Source: Caballeronia sordidicola
Lineage (GTDB): Bacteria; Pseudomonadota; Gammaproteobacteria; Burkholderiales; Burkholderiaceae
DNA: 64,000 nt
Reading direction: 5' to 3'
Assembly: GCF_001544455.2 (NCBI RefSeq)
Contig: NZ_FCOC02000004.1
Location: 62,001-126,000, forward strand
Shown: piece by piece, positions 63,024-64,000 of the stretch
How positions within the stretch are numbered: position 1 is the first letter of the stretch
Layout of the letters: every line of letters begins with the position of its first letter
The notes under the pieces: model-generated
Seen by the model: only the letters and a program-made list of their open reading frames with translations
What the model was told of the DNA's origin: nothing
Database searches by the model: none
Translations under genes and position numbers: made by a program

Positions 63024-64000
63024 ATGACTGCGCCGACAGCCAACAAGGCATCGAACAAGAAGTACCTGGCCATCGCACTGGTGGCGGTGACCGTGCTCGC
63101 ACTTCTCTTCGTGCTTCGCGCCGTCGATCATGAGCCGCGTACCGACGACGCGTACGTCTATGCGGACACGATCGATGTTGTGCCGGAAGTCAACGGCCGC
63201 ATTGCCGAACTGGCCGTTCGCGACAACCAGGCGATCAAGCAAGGCGACCTGCTGTTTCAGATCGACCCGCGTCCTTATAAGGATGCGTTGATGCGCACAC
63301 AGGCGAGTCTGGTCGCGCTTGACAAGCAGATTGCGCTAAGCCAGCGCGCGGTCAACGCGCAGCAATACAACGCACGGTCCGCTCACGCAGCGGTCGAACG
63401 TGCACGAGCTGCGGCGATGCAGGCGACGGACACCTTGCGTCGGACTGAACCGTTGTTGTCGCCTGGATATGTGTCGGCGCAGGACGTCGATCTTGCCCGC
63501 ACGGCGCAACGCGCCACGCAAGCTGAACTCGCCGCCGCCGAGCTGCAGGCGCAGCAGGCCGCGGCGGCGGTGAGCGGCGTCGATGCACTGGTTGCCCAGC
63601 GGGCGATGGTCGAGGCCGAGATCGCGATAGCCGAACTGAATCTGGAATTCGCGACGGTGCGCGCGCCGTTCGACGGCCGCGTAGCATCACTGAAGACATC
63701 GACCGGGCAATTCGCTTCCGCGCTTAAACCCGTATTCACGCTGATCGATACACGGCAATGGTATGTGGTCGCCAATTTTCGCGAGACCGAGTTGAAAGGT
63801 ATCCACGTCGGGACCTCGGCGACGGTCTATCTGCTGAGCGACACCAGTCGGCGTTTTCGCGGCACGGTCGACTCGATCAGCTACGGCGTACTGCCGAATG
63901 AAGGCGGCGTAGCGTTACCGGGCGGCCTGCCGCGTATCGAACGCACGCTCAACTGGGTCCATGTCGCGCAGCGCTTTCCGGTCAAAATCCGGGTAGAGCA
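63024..64000 (+). CDS. HlyD/MdtN-type efflux membrane-fusion protein, partial
   Basis: The frame starts at the ATG 63024 and is open at the right edge; about 325 residues are visible. Residues 13-31 form one membrane helix (KYLAIALVAVTVLALLFVL), then the lipoyl-like half (TDDAYVYADTIDVVPEVNGRIAELAV), a long coiled coil with about 130 residues of Ala/Gln-rich helix, and the second lipoyl half (LNLEFATVRAPFDGRVAS). Such adaptors bridge an inner-membrane pump to an outer-membrane channel. Order after a YtcA-like gene suggests MdtN. Confidence 0.88.
   Translation, partial: MTAPTANKASNKKYLAIALVAVTVLALLFVLRAVDHEPRTDDAYVYADTIDVVPEVNGRIAELAVRDNQAIKQGDLLFQIDPRPYKDALMRTQASLVALDKQIALSQRAVNAQQYNARSAHAAVERARAAAMQATDTLRRTEPLLSPGYVSAQDVDLARTAQRATQAELAAAELQAQQAAAAVSGVDALVAQRAMVEAEIAIAELNLEFATVRAPFDGRVASLKTSTGQFASALKPVFTLIDTRQWYVVANFRETELKGIHVGTSATVYLLSDTSRRFRGTVDSISYGVLPNEGGVALPGGLPRIERTLNWVHVAQRFPVKIRVE

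Noticed and set aside
62552..63073. 173-codon minus-strand ORF opposite the YtcA-like gene
   Set aside because: It covers the antisense of a recognisable YtcA-like lipoprotein and lacks a domain.
1..64000. CRISPR arrays, insertion sequences and rRNA genes
   Set aside because: No regularly spaced repeats, transposase-like ORFs with terminal repeats or rRNA sequence were found by eye.

Overview
The window is high-GC, densely coded DNA of a betaproteobacterium, most likely Burkholderia sensu lato (Paraburkholderia or Caballeronia type). This rests on gene families typical of that group (BPSS1780-type membrane protein, DUF3563, DUF3309, DUF2782, an 883-residue RpoD, a PHB depolymerase-family esterase) and on the order yqeY-dnaG-rpoD. 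No taxonomic search was run, so genus is an inference.

Bases 1-12200 hold accessory and transport genes: a RES/Xre-type toxin-antitoxin pair cut by the left edge, an SDR oxidoreductase, a PiT phosphate transporter facing a CHAD-domain protein, a molybdate block (modE converging on modABC, with a ModE-like box before modA), a PAP2 protein and a PHB depolymerase-family esterase. Bases 12300-18400 hold organic-peroxide defence (ohr/ohrR), homoserine kinase with its usual neighbours, AMP nucleosidase and a LOG-family protein. Bases 18400-38100 are core housekeeping: polA, an NDH-2-like flavoprotein, a dienelactone hydrolase, a sulfurtransferase, a Rieske oxygenase, the isoprenoid run xseB-ispA-dxs, folE2, tsaD, an HI0933 flavoprotein, then yqeY-dnaG-rpoD. 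The place where rpsU is often found, before yqeY, instead holds a roughly 200-nt unit with its own promoter and terminator and a 35-codon ORF.

Directly after rpoD (38352-38685) is a tRNA-Ile(CAU) gene split in the anticodon loop by a 255-nt group I intron. Its core elements can be placed by eye and it resembles the Azoarcus tRNA-Ile intron, but it sits three nucleotides away from the Azoarcus site, between U33 and C34.

Bases 38976-47110 hold a LysR regulator, a yellow/MRJP-family secreted protein, a chemoreceptor and a small sugar-acid locus (MFS transporter, enolase-superfamily dehydratase, divergent GntR regulator with a palindromic operator).

Bases 47160-62213 look like one regulon for short-chain alkane or ketone oxidation: a zinc-type alcohol dehydrogenase lacking two of the four structural-zinc cysteines, a small coiled-coil protein, a CobW/COG0523 GTPase, a WD40-like protein and a 67-residue protein; then a four-component propane/acetone-type diiron monooxygenase (prmABCD/mimABCD), an amidohydrolase, a DUF59-containing protein, a dedicated GroEL and an AcoR/MimR-type sigma-54 activator. 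Candidate -24/-12 promoters precede both the adh unit and the monooxygenase unit. The likely logic is that the activator senses substrate and switches on both operons, the GroEL folds the hydroxylase, the DUF59 and CobW proteins help with metal, and the dehydrogenase takes the secondary alcohol onward. The right edge holds a YtcA-like lipoprotein and the start of an MdtN-type efflux adaptor.
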